Assembly: GCA_037833965.1 (NCBI GenBank)
Contig: AP031355.1
Coordinates: 5,667,501 to 5,731,500, forward strand
Origin: Marchantia polymorpha subsp. ruderalis
Lineage: Eukaryota; Streptophyta; Marchantiopsida; Marchantiales; Marchantiaceae
Length of the DNA stretch: 64,000 nt
Direction: 5' to 3'
Both the position numbers and the translations under genes were made by a program. Position 1 is the first letter of the stretch. Each line of letters begins with the position of its first letter. The notes below the pieces were generated by a model. That model did no database searches and had not been told where the DNA came from. It saw nothing but the letters and a program-made list of their open reading frames with translations. Positions 15,436-30,200 of this stretch are shown here, piece by piece.

Positions 15436-15720
15436 ATGGCCTCCGCTTTAGCGGGACCGGTAAGTTGGCCGAGGCGGGGCTGGGGAGGCAGGTCTCGTTC
15501 GGGAGCGAGGAAGAAGGAGCAGGAGGAGGAGAAGGTGGCGCAAAGAAACATCGGCGAGAGGAAAATGGAAAGGGAAGCAGGAAGAGTAAGAGAGGAAGAG
15601 GAGGTCTTTTTATTCTCGACTGCTCTTCTAGAATCATCTTCGGAGATTCCGCTTTTCAATTGCAGGTTTGGAGTGCGCCGAATTGTGTGCCACATGATCC
15701 GCATCACGCGCAGCTTTTGA
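15436..15720 (+). promoter_or_regulatory. purine-rich leader with possible upstream ORF of the DnaJ gene
   Basis: Between about 15500 and 15610 the plus strand is rich in GAGG and GAAG, like the tract upstream of the RAB6 gene. An ATG at 15436 opens a 94-codon frame that ends at 15720, before the DnaJ start at 15957. The peptide is Arg/Glu-rich without a domain. If transcription begins upstream of 15436 this would be an upstream ORF; if it begins later, the tract is promoter DNA. The sequence alone does not decide. Confidence 0.3.
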
Positions 15721-15956
15721 GCTCAACAGGAGCGAGAGTTGGGCCCGTCGCGTTTGGGAAATTTGGCGGTCGAGGGTGGGCTGGATCAGCATTTGTTCCG
15801 CTCTGAGCTGCTGCTGCGGTTGCGCAGTAGTTGTTCCGTGCACTGTCTGTGTATGCGGAGGAGTTTGGATCTTGTTCCTTGATCGTCCGCCCCCGTGTGC
15901 ACTGACTGTCGAGGCGGCGGGTGTGCCTCTGCAGCCAGTGTTTTGGTCCCGAAACT

Positions 15957-18900
15957 ATGTCTCGTGTTCCGTGGCGCCGCTCTCTGCGTCTCCTGCAGCG
16001 GTGCTTAGATTCATCACGCACTCCCTCTCTTCAGGTCCGTGCGAGCTTCGCCTCTCGATTTCCACTTTAGGGTTTCTCGCGTCCAATTCGATGCAGAATT
16101 CGGGGCTTCACTCCGCCTCCTTGTCGGGAACTTGCTGGATCTCGAATTTTGATTTTGTTCGTTGTAGTGATTCGCTGGGAAATCGGAGACAATCGTGAGA
16201 TGGTGGAATATTACTGGTCTGGGTTCTAGTATTTGAGCTTGCATTTGTCCTCAAGGTCGCAAGAGAGACGGATGATCATCACGACAAATTCGGGCAGAGT
16301 AGGTTTGAGTGATGTGGTCGAGAAGAATGTTTGGCTCCCGTTGCAGATTTGCAAATGAACTGGGTTGGCCGGAACGTTTCTGGCTTTCTGTTAGCTTACC
16401 CAAAAGAAGAATTCGTTCTGAGTGGAAGCTCTGTTAATATTCACGAGCTCGTCTGTTTTGTCTGGATGCACTGAACTGGCTCGTTTGTGACGCTCTGTGT
16501 GAATTAACTTGAATTTCAAGTAGCCCCTCGGGACATGAGTGAAGAGAGACTGTAGAGTCAGAGTACGTAGAGATCAGAATGTAAGAAGCTGTACTCGATG
16601 CTATCAAGTAAGGAAATGCACAAGTAAGAAAATTTATACGAGCCGGACTGCTTTCAAAGCATGCCCAGTGAGCAGATTCAAGCAGAACATTTCATCCAAA
16701 TTGGTTATTACGAATGATGAATCAAAATATCTCATTTTTGTACGACGTAGGGTTTTTTTTTCTTTCCACCGAAGCGCTTACAGGAAGTTCAGGTTGTGTT
16801 TTATAGTGTACACATCTAAAAAAAAAAGCAGTGCTGAAAATTGGGTATTCGCGTCGACTGTTGATCGTGAGCAGGATGGATTACCTAAGTCAAACGCCAT
16901 TGATTGGAGGCCCAGGCAATCGCGAAATTCATATCATGCATTCGCCACGAATCCCTTATCTTCCAGTCTTGGTAACATTCACGTTCTTTAATTGTTGCGT
17001 TGAGGTGCAGAAGTTATTGCCACAAAGTAGTGTTTCCTAGGGGTGGATTCCCATAGTTAGTCGTCTTTTGGTTTCTGAGCACAGACCAGATTGATATTCT
17101 GAATATTCTGTGGTGGTTTAGTAGGCAAGGTCCGGGTCTATTGGAGAGGCAAGCCAATGGATTCTAGATAAATCTTATGTCTGAAGTGGCCTGTAATTTA
17201 TTTTCATATTGAATATTGTTTCAGGCGGGTGTAGTTGCTTCCACTGTCAAGGCAGTTTGTTCAAGGAGAAGAAGCTTTTCACATCTAGCAGAGGATTTCA
17301 CGCAACGGGTAAGAAAAACGTTGCGATTGGTCTGACTTGTTGCTTCGGCCTCTCATGACCCTAGTGGCTAACGCTGTTTATACCATTGAACAGAACTCAT
17401 GTGACTCCTCTTGAAATTGATTGCCCCTTTCAGATCGCTACAATCTTGATTGCGGGTTACCACATTTTACCACGATATCATCAAGAGAGATGTAACTCTT
17501 TTGGTTTCCGATTCAAACATTATACTTCTGCTGGATTCTAACTGCGGATGTTGTACAATTGATTCGTGATCCTAATTAACTATCTTACCCAGACGAAAGC
17601 TTGAAAACCTTCATTGCTCCCTATTTTGAGAATCCGTTTTAGTGCATATCACATCGAGACTGTAATTGAGCTGACGTTGAGTGAAATCGCACATGAATTA
17701 GACCTGTTCTGGAGAGGACTTTTCTGATAGTGCCCTCTCCCGGTGTTCATCGTGACTCGATATCGTATCAGAGTCTGTTATTGTTGTATCGTGATTCTGT
17801 AGTTTCTCTTTCAGTCATGTGAATGACATAAATCGTGTGATTGTCAGGTGTTCAGCATATGAGCAAAAGAGATTTCTACGAGGTTCTTGGTGTTTCGAGA
17901 GGAGCTAGTGGGCCAGAGATTAAGAAAGCTTACTACGCCGTACGCGCTAACCACTGCCACACGTTCATTACTTTCCGTGTTTCGCTATGTGGTCTGGTTT
18001 TCTAGCATCTTCTTGGTCTGCTTACATTTCAAAGTGCGCTGCGTCATTGCACTTGCTTTGATTTCGAACCTACTCTGCCACTGCTACTCTATTCTACTCT
18101 AGCACTGGAATTTACAATCTCAATTCGTATGTTTTTACTTTCTTTCAGCTTGCAAAAAAGTACCACCCGGACATGAATAAGGGAGATGATAAGGCCGAGG
18201 AGAAATTTCAGGAAATCCAGCATGCATACGAGGTGAGTGATTCTCGATAATATGCTCCCACGCTCGGATAATTCATGCCTCCGAAGGACGAATGTATTAT
18301 CTTTTCAGGGTTCAGGCTATTGTATTAAAGTATTGAGATTTGTGTTTACTGTGACTTGACTAGTGTTTATAACGTATTTGGCCGGTCGGAGGGAAGTTTC
18401 ATTTATGTTCTTTCTAGATATCTCAGGGTGAAATAACATCTATAGTACCAACTTTTCTCTTCTGCAGGTTTTGAAAGATGACGAAAAACGATCGGTTTAT
18501 GATCAGGTATGGAAACTTTGCACTCTTGTTGATAATCGTCATCACCTGCCGACTTATCATGCGTCATTTCGGAACCTTTTATGGGAATTAGTCATAATTA
18601 GTTGTGTTATTTTAAAATTTCGCTCTCCTGATTGGAAGGTGTTTTGTATCTTGGTGTATATGGCGTCAAGTCATTTGGGGTCAAATTGTACTTATGTATG
18701 TATTCGTTCTCGTTTTTCCTCATCTAGGTGGGCCCTGAGGCTTATGATGCAGCTGATGGAGGAGGACGAGGTCCTAGTGGGTTTGAAGGGTTCGATGGGT
18801 TTGGAGGATTCGACGTTAATGAGGTAAGAACGTCAAGTCATGTTCTTGCACTAGTTGCGGCTGTCAAAGCTTGGATGGGCTGCACTACGTGTTCTCCTCC

Positions 18901-21900
18901 TTTTTTGTCGTTCTGATGCTTCTTTGTATTCTATGTATTTTCTATCATATTTACAGGTTCTGAATTCGTTTTTCGGAGTTCAACAAGACGGTCGAAGATC
19001 TACTGTGAAGGTATACTTTTGGTTCAAGTCGATGTAATTTATCAGTGGATCAAACGATTGATCGTGATTGGATATATTTAAGAATAAATGGACTTATGGT
19101 CGATAAGATCAGCAACTCTTATCGGGTGGAGTTCGTGATGCTCATGATTTCGCAGTCAGGATCCATTTTTCTTTCTTGGAAAATTTTTCAGCTCACATTT
19201 AGCCTGCTTCAGCAGTTGGCTCTTAGTGTTCAGCCCTCTTAGCCATTTAGTGTTGGACGCGGGGCCGTATGTCTAATATAGGAATGCTTTGAAATGAAGA
19301 TGAGAGTGATATCGAAGCAATGTCTTTTCAAGTCGATAAGTCACTCGATAAGTGTTTTATAATATTGAGCTTACATGAGTTGCTAGCGCATTAAAACTCC
19401 CGCCACAAGCCCATAAAAGACTGCTTGTCTTGCTTTACAGGTCGATCTTGACTTGTCTTTCAAAGAAGCTGTTCTTGGTTGCACAAAAGAAGTGTCTTTT
19501 CAAACTCGCGCGAGGTGCCGACCTTGCAGTACGTTCCTTGCCCATTACTGCAATATTGTCTTCGTTCAATGTCTAAATTGCATGTTTCTGAATGCGTTTT
19601 TTTCCTGTTTTTTTCCATAAGAAGGGAATTGCATATAGAGCAGTTGTAAGCGTTACCGAATGTGGTTCTGTCATCTCACAAGAGCCGTTTTGTTGTCCCA
19701 GACGGCACTGGTATACCTGCTGGAGCCAAAGTACGTGCATGCCAAGGATGTGGAGGGGCTGGAAAGGTGTGTTTTTTACTCATCTGCAATCGAATCCTGT
19801 ATTAGAGGGATGCGTGAATTCAACCAACGTAGTTCTTATTGTGAAAGAGGGTACAAAGTTATGCAGCTTTGGATACATAACTGGATCTCATTTGCTCGGC
19901 CATTGGGCTACCAGATCAGGTACAAACAAGGATGGATTGCGTTGGAGTCAACTTGTGAGATGTGTGGTGGTACGGGCAAGTTCACGAAGGTAAGTTCTTT
20001 TTGGTCTATCTCTTTGGGGAAACCAGTTCTTGGATGTCGTTTCCCTATATGTGTTGATCCGGTGGATTTTTTGTCGACGTCTTGTGGCTTTTCGACAGCA
20101 TAGATTTGCTGATTATGCCATATAAACTTCGCAGGAGAAATGTTCTAGCTGTCGAGGTTCTGGGACTGTGAAGGCCGGCAAACAAGTCGTTGTGACTGTT
20201 CCTCCAGGTATGGGAAAGTTTTTCTACTTGAGGAAGTTTTCAATGAATTTGTTGAAACGTCCAAAGTTGTATATCTTCTGTCGCATTGTCCTTGTCATCT
20301 AAAGTGGTGATTTGATCCTTGAACGTGCGAAGTAAAACCGGATGTCTTGTTGAACTCACCCAGTTTATTATGTCTCAAGATCAAGTCAGATGCGTGTTGT
20401 AAGGCTGTAGCTTCGGTCAAAACATCAGTGTCATACCCAAAATTCCCTCTTCATAGCCGTACACAGACCATTTCTGACATATACATCGTATGTAGGCGTG
20501 GAGAATGGAATGTCCCTGAAGATCCAAGGAGAAGGAGGTGCCGGTCCTGCAGGGTCGCGATCGGGAGATCTATACGTACAATTACGGGTAAAAATAACGG
20601 CTCCCATTATACTCGGAAACATTTCATCTATAGTTGTTACTTGCAGGAGTACAGCTAACGCAGCGGCCAGTTTAGTGTCCTGTTTTTGCTCCACGACTGA
20701 AAGTCACACAAGCCGACGTCCAAGATATTTTTTCGCTATTAACTACTTTGGATACGTGTTCTTCTTCTTGACTTATTATTCTGCCCAGATCTCCCCTTTG
20801 TTGCTTGCATCATTTATTCTAGTATTGCTTCAAATATCACAGCAAGGAGTCGATAGTCCTCAGGCTACGATTGGCGAATAGTTACTGTAAATACTTGGTG
20901 CTTCCTGATCAGAATCTAACAAAGGCTTGAAATGTGTTATTTGCATTTGGACAGGTGGCTGAAGACCCTATATTCAGAAGAGAGGGTGCAGATATCCACC
21001 TCAACACCTCCATCAGCTTTACCCAGGTGCATGTTATTTCACGTAAAGTGTCTGAATTGAGATCGTATCAACGCGCTGAGCGGAAACACTGTACTTATAT
21101 GAAGTGGCTGAACTCAGACCTTGCAGTTTTTAAGACATGTTTTTATAATTTTGGCCGTAAATTGAGCGGTCTCATATCCTGTTTAGCTTGATCTGATTGA
21201 TACTTTTGTCGCGGATGTTTGGCACTGTTGAAGTAAGTAGATTGGTTTTCAGGTGGTTGGAGGGCAAGAGGGAGTGGGGTACAATACAATTTTATGTGAA
21301 TGAATGTACGTTGTGTGAAGGCTTCTCCTTGGACATGATTTTTACGTATTGGGTAGAACGAACTCATCCTATTGCTCTGGTCCTCTTTCTAATCACTAAC
21401 TGGACTGTTTTATGCTCGTACAGGCTATCCTTGGTGGTGAAGTTCAAGTACCAACCTTGACAGGAGATGTATCGCTTAAGGTACGTAAAACAGGAAGACT
21501 ACGTGTCGAATTCTTCTGTCCGTAGTGCCGCGTTGCAAATATGTACAAGGGTTTCTGGGCATGTGTATATATCAACACAGTGATCGAACATTCAGATAGC
21601 TTGTGGGTATCATAATTCTGGATCTAACCTTTCGATTCGGTCGTCACAGGTTCGCCCCGGGACACAGCCAAATCAAAAACTTGTTTTACGAGGAAAAGGT
21701 GAGGACTAAGACACAGTGATCACTTTCCAAGCATTCCGCCTCGCAGTAGTAGAGCTTCTGCATCTAGAGCAGCTATCAAAACTGAAGGATGACGTACTGC
21801 AAAAGTGTTCCGCTGGTGGTTGTTGTTGAGTAGTCGGTGATCTTTATTTGACAACGCATAGAACTCACTCAATTTGAAACTGCGTATCCATTGTGCAGGA

Positions 21901-22222
21901 ATTAAGATGCTCAACTCTAAGCATTATGGAGATCAATATGTTCACTTCACGGTTGTTATCCCTGTGTAAGTATCATGTAGACCTGTTACACTGAACGTTT
22001 ATCCTACTTACTCTCCATAATCAATGCTGCCCAGTCAGTTCATTACGACGATCATGATCTCGTTCAAAGTTTGCTTCTAGAATTTTTTATTGAATGACAA
22101 TTTCAACTCTGTTCAACTGCAGGAACCTGTCTTTAGAACAACGTAGACTTATTGAGGAGTTTGCCAGGGAGGAATCTGGTGAAAGTGACAAAGTGGACAA
22201 TGCTGCGGAGGGAAGCGGATAA
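15957..22222 (+). CDS. GFA2: mitochondrial type I DnaJ (HSP40) co-chaperone, GFA2-like
   Basis: A J-protein that stimulates matrix Hsp70, by homology to Arabidopsis GFA2. Seventeen exons join in phase to 422 residues: 15957-16038, 17225-17308, 17848-17939, 18149-18232, 18468-18506, 18728-18823, 18957-19010, 19441-19528, 19702-19766, 19915-19989, 20135-20207, 20496-20587, 20955-21026, 21424-21480, 21650-21698, 21899-21965, 22123-22222. The N-terminus ([20 protein letters not shown]) is Arg/Ser/Leu-rich without acids before Asp 18, and SSRGFHATG before the J domain fits a mitochondrial presequence. The J domain starts near 60 with HPD at 92-94; a Gly/Phe-rich linker covers 128-159; four CxxCxGxG zinc motifs lie at 203, 220, 242 and 256; the C-terminal domain follows ([20 protein letters not shown]). 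Exon 1 and its donor (16038) are the least certain part: they were chosen because they give the right phase and a GFA2-like presequence. Everything from exon 2 on is firm. Confidence 0.93.
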
Positions 22223-25200
22223 AGTATTTATCACAGCAAGTGATTATTTGAGAAGAAATTGCCCCTAGTCGGCTTGTGTCATACAGCAGGACTCACAGGT
22301 CCGTCGAAATTTTGCAGTTTCCTTTGAAGCACTTCAAAGGCTTAGTGGTGAGCAGTGAACGCTTTAGAAATTATTCTGTACATATTGGAGGAAGAATGCC
22401 ACCAAATTCCAGTACTGTTCTAGGGGTGAGGTTGGGTCGGTGTCGTTTAAGGCTTTAGTTTCAGTTTTAGTATGGGGTCCTTTGAAGGTTGTATCAGAAT
22501 GTGATGGCAATTTAGCAGTAGAAGGGAGTGGAACGTACGAGACAACGGGGATTTATCAAGCTATCTTAGTATCTGGCACCTGGTACTAGAACTTCCCACT
22601 GTTCGTCTGTCGCATGTACTGGATATAGTTCACCAGCCGAAGATGCAGAAATAATACTGCGCTATGCAGAATCTTGCCGAACGTCAGCATGCTTCCTAGC
22701 AGGCATTAGGCCAGCATCGGATGGGCGGACGTTGTAGTATGGTAGAGGCAACAGCACTGGATGAAGATTTCTGTCCTATGTTTTGAGACAGCACTCTTTG
22801 CCAGCTTTTTGACGAGTACAACAATTATTTGGAACCACTAGCCTTTTAGATATCAAGTCATCTCACAAGTTTGTGAGATTGGCGCTTACATTTGACGAGA
22901 TAGCCAAGGGCTGCTCCTAAGCATCAGTCCTTGTGATTATTAGGGAGTTTACTTAGTCCTGCCCAAGATTCGTGAGGTAAGACATTTATTATGGAAGAAG
23001 AGAAATCATCACGATCGCCTTCCTTAAGCCCAATTAGGGAGTTTTATCGGGTGATATTGTTCTCTTTCGTTGGCATTGTTAGTGCTGAAATGCATCTATG
23101 CTTGTACTTATTCTCGTCACTTCTCTCGAGATTTTTACGAGTCTTGCAGATTATCTTCAAAGCATTTCTTCTCCCTCCATATATTTTTAGATATGTATAA
23201 CAATCGGAACACAACGTGGAAAGCTTGTGCGTAACCACGTTAACAGATTTGTCTGTGTGCGGAAGCCCATGATATAGCTGTTGAGTTGTCTATATATGGA
23301 CCCTTTGGATACAAAAGGTATTTTTTCATCATTGTAGTCTACTCTTTGGTTTCTTGTTCTTTTCCTTGTAGGGCTTTATGGGGGTTCCCGTCGTTTTTGC
23401 TATCCACTGGTCCCTCCCGTTTTGTATCCGAAGTGAGATTTTGGGTACAAAGAACAGTGACTAGGTGTTCTTTGCCGACTTCAGTGCTTTGTACCATGGA
23501 CACGACGTAAAAACTGACGGAATACTCTTCGTTACTTGGTTTCCTTCCAGTTTCATTCACTTCACAAGTAATCGAGTTCAAACTTCTTGATGATTAGTTA
23601 TGTTGTGATTATCATCCGAAAAATATATGATCTGTAAGCTGTAAAACTTACAATGTCCCAAATCGTTTGTCAATTGCTTCTATCTCTTTTTCAACTATGC
23701 GTGAGTCCTTTAGATAACTACGGGAAAGGGAAATGACTTTCGAATGGTACACAGTTTGTAGGATATTCACACAATCATCTATGGCGCCGTTTCTTTACTT
23801 CTTTCTATATTGAACGGAAAAAGGTATTCAGTATCCATTGAAGGATATTTGACTTTCTTAACATTCGATGCAATTGATATATCATCAAAACCTGATGTTA
23901 ACATACAGTTCGTAAATGCAAATATACAGTTCGTAAATGCAAATTGACGCACAGAAATGAACATACATATAATAGAAATTTGAAAATCAAGAAAGGTAAT
24001 CTATTAGCATTAAACAATTATTTGCATAAGTTATCATAAGGGTGCAAATGTTATCAATGTCGACTTATGAATATCTGTAATAAATTATTTTTCTCTGCTG
24101 TGTTTTTTTTCAAAGTCTTGAGAAACGCTATGCATATATTTTGTTGCAATACAGTTTTCTCTATATTGAGTATTTTCATTATCAATAAAAAGTAGAAATC
24201 CGTTTTTATCGATTGATGTTTTTTGTCTAAGGAAAACGTATATAAGGAGCAACATAATTTCCTAATTGAATTATATGTACATCTATTTAATGTTTAAAGT
24301 TGATGATATAGATATAAGAAGAGACGAAAAGTGATTGAATCTTTTTTATTCGCATTTTGAAGGTTTGGATAACACTTTTTAGTTACTTGAAATTTTACAT
24401 ATGACTATGTTTTTAAATTTTAAGTAGTAGATAATGTTCTCACCACTTCATTATGAAGCATTTTCCGGAGAATTCATACATAAAAAATACTTGATAGGTC
24501 TTAAACGATGTTTCTTATTTTCATGGAACAAAAAATCGTTTTACTAAATATTATAACTAATAAGAAAAATTTCTTATTAACTTATTTATCTAACGCATTT
24601 GAAAAAATCTATCTAATCACAATTGTATCAAGTATAAGATTAAATTGAATCATAATGACATTATATTTGAATAATGTTGTAAAGTTGAATATAAATATTC
24701 ATACTTTACAAAAATTATTATGAAATAGGTAATTATTTTGGGTCCAAACAGTAATTAATTAGAGTAAGGTCTTAATCAATAGTATAAAGTGAAATGATAT
24801 AATTGATGATAGTCACGTATGCTTTTATGCAAAATTGCATTATAACACAATGTTATTATTTTTCTTGAATGTAATAATTTGATTCATGCATCAGCTGGAT
24901 TGATTTTTATTGTGATTTTTTCATACAAATTACTATGATAACATGCATCAATTCATTAACTGTGAATATGAAATTTCTGATTTAGATAAAAGAATGGTAA
25001 AGCTTAGCGATAGAGACAAAATAACTGAATCTTGACAAGGTTTAATAAGTATTAAAGAATCAACATGAATATCAGATTCCAATAGATGGTACTTTACAAT
25101 TAAAAAGCATGATTCATAGATGAAATATTATAAAATCAAGTAACGTGACTGAAATGTCTCAATCTTTAGATCTCCATAAATTGCTTTGACATTGTGTCTA

Positions 25201-25690
25201 ATCAATAAATCATTTTACGACAATTTTTGTAGCAAGATTTTGACTCTTCTAATCATATAATTTTTTCCACGTTTATATTTTCATTAGTTTGCATACTTGA
25301 ATTGGAGAAAGTAACTTGTTTTAATAATCAATCTATGAATATTCAACTGTGATAGTTTTTGATAGTTCGATATGAATATATTGTTATTGAAAACTCTTAT
25401 AGAGATTACATTGTAAATATTTTTTATTTAAAAAGTAGTTTTAGTTATAAATTAGCCGATTGGTTTTTATAATTTCATTTGTAACAAGTTTCAAATTTTT
25501 ATTTAGAATCATTTTGTAAAATACACTTTTTTTTACTCATATTATGGCTATATAATTCATATTGATTACAATCATACATTTTAATATGATTAAAGTTTAT
25601 TTTAGTTTAACTAAAGATCAAAATAAGTGTGAAGGTTGGCAGCACATTTCAAACTTTATCTAGCATAATTTATTACCGGAAGCACAGAGA
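22223..25690. other. 3' UTR, then AT-rich intergenic DNA; 21-bp tandem repeat
   Basis: After the DnaJ stop no further gene is supported. At 23903-23944 a 21-base unit (ATACAGTTCGTAAATGCAAAT) is present twice in perfect tandem. From about 23600 the sequence becomes very AT-rich and stays so to about 32300, matching the start of the retrotransposon-rich block. Confidence 0.5.
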
Positions 25691-25694
25691 ATGA

Positions 25695-25965
25695 AAAAAA
25701 TTAGAAAACACAAGACAACAGACTAATATGTGGTTCATCCAAGCTTGAACTATGTTCACTGGAAAAATCAATTTTTTACTCCAAAAACTAACACAAGTGT
25801 TGAGTTGTTCAAGTCAAGATGTGTTTGGACTTCCCATATTTATAATTGTTAGCTGAAGCTCTAGTATTAAGTCTAAATGGGCAACTAACTCTCAAATTAA
25901 ACTCAAGTTAACCTAACTCAAGTTCTAAATCCTGTAGGCAATCCCATATTTGCATGTATCGTTGT
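25695..25965 (-). mobile_element. copia LTR-like fragment, minus orientation
   Basis: The reverse complement of about 25735-25955 aligns by eye with the plus strand of 30300-30470. Shared strings, in the same order, include GAGTTAG..TTAACTTGAGT-like sequence, CTTCAG, TATAAATATGG, CTTGAACAAC and AACACTTGTGTT. The TATAAATATGG string would be the LTR TATA box. The copies are clearly diverged. Because the two copies face each other, they are not the two LTRs of one intact element. Confidence 0.6.
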
Positions 25966-27279
25966 TTTTTCTTGTGTGAGGGTTGTCTCTTATTGTCAAT
26001 TTTTAATTGCTATCAATTCTTGGTGCTTCTTGTAACAAATGATATAAGAACGATCACTTTTTTTCCTCTCTGTCTTTGTGCATTTGTATCTTTTGGAATG
26101 GCAAGAGCTTGTTGATCCTTGTGACGTTGAGAAAGTTGATATCTTTAAGAGTGAAAGCCGAAGCAGAAAGTTGATCAATGTGCTTTGCAAAGCGTGAGTC
26201 AAAGGACGTAAGTTTTCGCCTTATAAATGATGGCGGAGTATACAATGTGTTGCGATGATCACATGCAGAGAAGAAATCATAATGGAGAGCTGATGATTGT
26301 TTACTATCGAGCAAGATGAAGCTTAAGGGTCAAGATTGAAAATAAACAAAAAAACCTTATGTGTCAAGTTATTGACAATCATAAATTTCAATCAAAATTT
26401 GAACTGTTCGGAGAATGTATTCACACATTGTACAATATCAATCTAACCCTCGCGTTAGGTATATAACATGCTATCATGAACAAAGTCTTGGAGGAAAGGT
26501 TCATGAGTTGTGTCTGTGTTGAATTACAACTGATCATGAATTGAGCTAAGCCGCTGAGAAGAAGATATTGAAAGAAAGTTGTTGTTGACGTATCCGTAGA
26601 TCATGTAGTACGAAGTTGATTTTCTGTGCGGAGAGTTACGGAATCAATTGCATGGTGCGTGACACACGAACAAGCATATTCTGAGGCATAAATGAGATGT
26701 CTGTCCTCCTAGGAAGGAGACATCCAACGAGAGTAAGCATATGAAGAAGCATCGTGAATCTTCTAGAGGAATCAAATTTTAATCAACCTCTGCTAAATTT
26801 GTAAGAAGTTGTAGTAATCTAATCTGTTGATACTTCTCATTGCCAGGAATTCGTGCTCAATCGAATTGGGGCAGATCGACAAGAGGTGATGGAGGTTATT
26901 GCGGTCAAAGAGTGCAACAATCTGCGAACATGCGAGGCCAAGGTGGTAGATTACAGAATCAAATGAGCATGTGAGGCGACAAACTAGGCCATGTGGCAGA
27001 AGTTGAAAAAATTCCAAATTCAACTAACTTTGGACAACTACCAAACATGCTTCCAATTCTGTTTCAAACTCACAAGTTGTGCAAAGTTACCAAACTTGTG
27101 CAAACCTGTTTCAAACTTGCAAACCTTAATGTTGGACGAAGACGGATGGTGATGAAAAATTGGTTGTTGACCATTGATTGTCGTCGTTGACCATTTGCAT
27201 ATCTCCTTCTAGGATCTCAAGAACCGTTGGAGACCTCTTGGCAAGGTTAACAAATGAATGAAAAAAAAGATTATTTTCA

Positions 27280-30200
27280 CTCAAACACTTCCTATCACAT
27301 CTTCAAGCACTCGTCGGAACGAGATATCAACCACTAAGTCTGCAAGAGTAGGTTACGACATTGTCAAGTACGACGGACATGATGACTATGTGCTTTGAGA
27401 GAGTTAGGTGAAGGGGAAGTTGGAAGCAATGGATCTTGGCAAGATGTTGAGATCAACTCCGTCCAACTTCAACAACAACAACAACTAAAAGTACCTATAG
27501 GAACATGTAGTAAGCATTGTCATACTTCAAATATAACATTTGGTTTTGAAGCAAGTGAATGAATATGACAAATGCACTCAACGGGTTGAAGCTTTAGAGT
27601 GACAATTTCATTGCAAAGAATTGTCACATAGGCTAAATGCTTTCTTGAAGTTGATGAACTTCAAGATAAAAAATTATAACATAAAGATCCAAGATCACAT
27701 TGATGCATTTGATGATCTTGTTATTGATCTTGAGAATCTTGGGAAGAAAATATCTGATGAAAGGAAAAGTTCTTCATTTACTTGGTTCACTGCCAACATC
27801 GTATAAGTCATTATTATGTATTAGGCTTCATTGAAAGAGAAGAAAAATACTATTTATCTCATCACATTTTATATTTTGCAAGAAAATGCTATTTTTGAAA
27901 GACTTAATCGAACCGTGTTGAAGAAGTGCGTAATATGTTGAACCAATCTGGTTTTCTATATGAATTTTGCTTTGAAGTTATCATTACCGTACTGTAGTAT
28001 ATTTCAATTATATTTAAAGTATATTTATGTCTAGTGCAATCAATTTTTTGACACCGTTTGGATTGAAGCACAATTGTATGGCTGATTATAGTCGTTTGAG
28101 ATCTTTTTATTGTACTCCTTATTCTTTCATACTTAAAAACAATAGGACTAATTTAGTTCCTACATTCAAAAAGTGTCGTTTTTCTTGAATATGCTAGTGG
28201 TGTGAAAGGTTGTAGACTCTAGTATCAAGTAGTAGATAAGTGTAAATAGGGATGTTATTTTTAATAAGTTCATATCATTGGAAGAGAAGAAGAATTCTCG
28301 GGCTGCTCATATTGACAAGAAAAAATTTCCATTGACAGATGATGTTGAAGGAGAGATTAATGAAATGAGATTAATGATGTGACACAAGAAGAGTCTCAGG
28401 TACAGATGAAATAAAGAAGGTTACTGTTGAATAGCCTAAAATATGATGCATTAGAGGATAGAAATTGAACAAAATTAATTTACTAAAGGATTATCGAATC
28501 ATGTTAGTAGAGCTCATGAAAGATATGATTTATGTACTGATTCATACATTCTTGAAAAATGTGACATTGATATAGAGAATGATGATGACATTGGATTGAT
28601 CTTGGAAAAAGAGTACACTTTTTTTTATAAAAAAGCTCAAACTTTTGGCAATAAGTTTCAGTGAAATGTTGCTATGGAGCATGAGATGAGATGTAATCAA
28701 TGATTGATATCATTACTGGGAAGCCAATTAAGTTTACTAAGAATTAGAACTTGATTGATTGAAAGTGTATGTACAAGATGAAAGACAATATTGCAGGAGA
28801 CAATAAGATTATCTTCAAAGTCAAGTTGATGGCTAAAGGTTTCATACAAGAGATTGGTGTGGACTATAATAAAGTTTTCTTAACTGTAGCAAAATTTGCT
28901 ATAATGCGTTTGGTATGTGCGCTCATTGCAATATTTAGTCTTGCTATTAATTAAATGAACGTAGTTATAACATTTCTTTATGAATCAATAGAGTAGAAAA
29001 TTTGCATGAAAAAAGAGATCAAACAAAGCTGGTTTGTAGATTGGTGAAATCATTATAAAAATTGAAGCAAGCTCATAGGCAATGGAACGCAAGATTTGAT
29101 GAGTTCATGAAGCCATAAGATTTTTCAAGGAGTGTGCATGATATTTGTATATACATGAAGAAGATAAATAATAAGATCTTCAATTTTTTATTTCAATATT
29201 TTATGTGAATAACATATTCCTCTTGATTAAGAATCAATTCGACGTTGATAGATGCAAGAATCAGTTGAAATCTTCATTCAAGATAAAGTATTAGGATGAC
29301 TCAAATAGTATATTAGGGTTGAAAATTCATAGGTATTCAATGAAGAAGAATTCATGATGTACTCAAATCAAGTATGTCTCACGTATATTTGACAGGTTCA
29401 ACATGAAAAACTTTGAAGAAGTATTTACTTTTTTGACATCTCATTTCAAACTTTTTGTTGAGGAAAAAAATGTGATTTTTTTTCTATGACGAAACTATGA
29501 AGAGCTTCATGTATTTGATGATATGTGTACAAGGCTTGATATTGCTAACGATGGACATGGTGAACATATACATGTTGAATCTAGAGAAGTTTCACTAAGA
29601 AAGCAGTAAAATGAATTCTTAGTTATTTAACGCATATTAATGATAATGATTTATTATTTGATGATTTATTGATACAATGTCAAATTCATGTTAGGTTACA
29701 TTGATGTTGACTATGAACAAAATCTAGACTAGAATAAATTTACAATTGGATTTGTGTTTACATTTGGTGGTGGATGCACTAATTAGAGATCTACTCGAAG
29801 AAATGCATAGCCGAGTATATGAAATAGCAGAAGCAACAAATTAAGCTATTTGGTTGGATAATCTTATCAAAAAGATGAGATTGAAACCAGGAGTGATCAA
29901 TCTTGATTGTGATAATAAGAATGCATTACATCTTGCTACAAAACAAGTGATCGACAGCATAATGAAGCACATGAAATGAGGTATCACTTGATTAGACATG
30001 CATTTTTTTATAAAAGTATTGAACTAATCAAGATTAACGGTAAATTCAATCTAGCTGAAACATTGATCAAAATTATTCCTTTGGAGAAACATAGAAGGCG
30101 TGCTACTAGGCAAGTTTTGCATGAGAATCACAATTACCTCTATATATTTAAATTCTATCATGTTTTGATTATGATTTAGTTCTAATTAATTCTTGTTTAA

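Noticed and set aside
15776-16198. 140-codon plus frame overlapping the DnaJ start
   Set aside because: No ATG start and out of frame with the MSRVPWRR presequence; Cys/Ser-rich composition without a domain.
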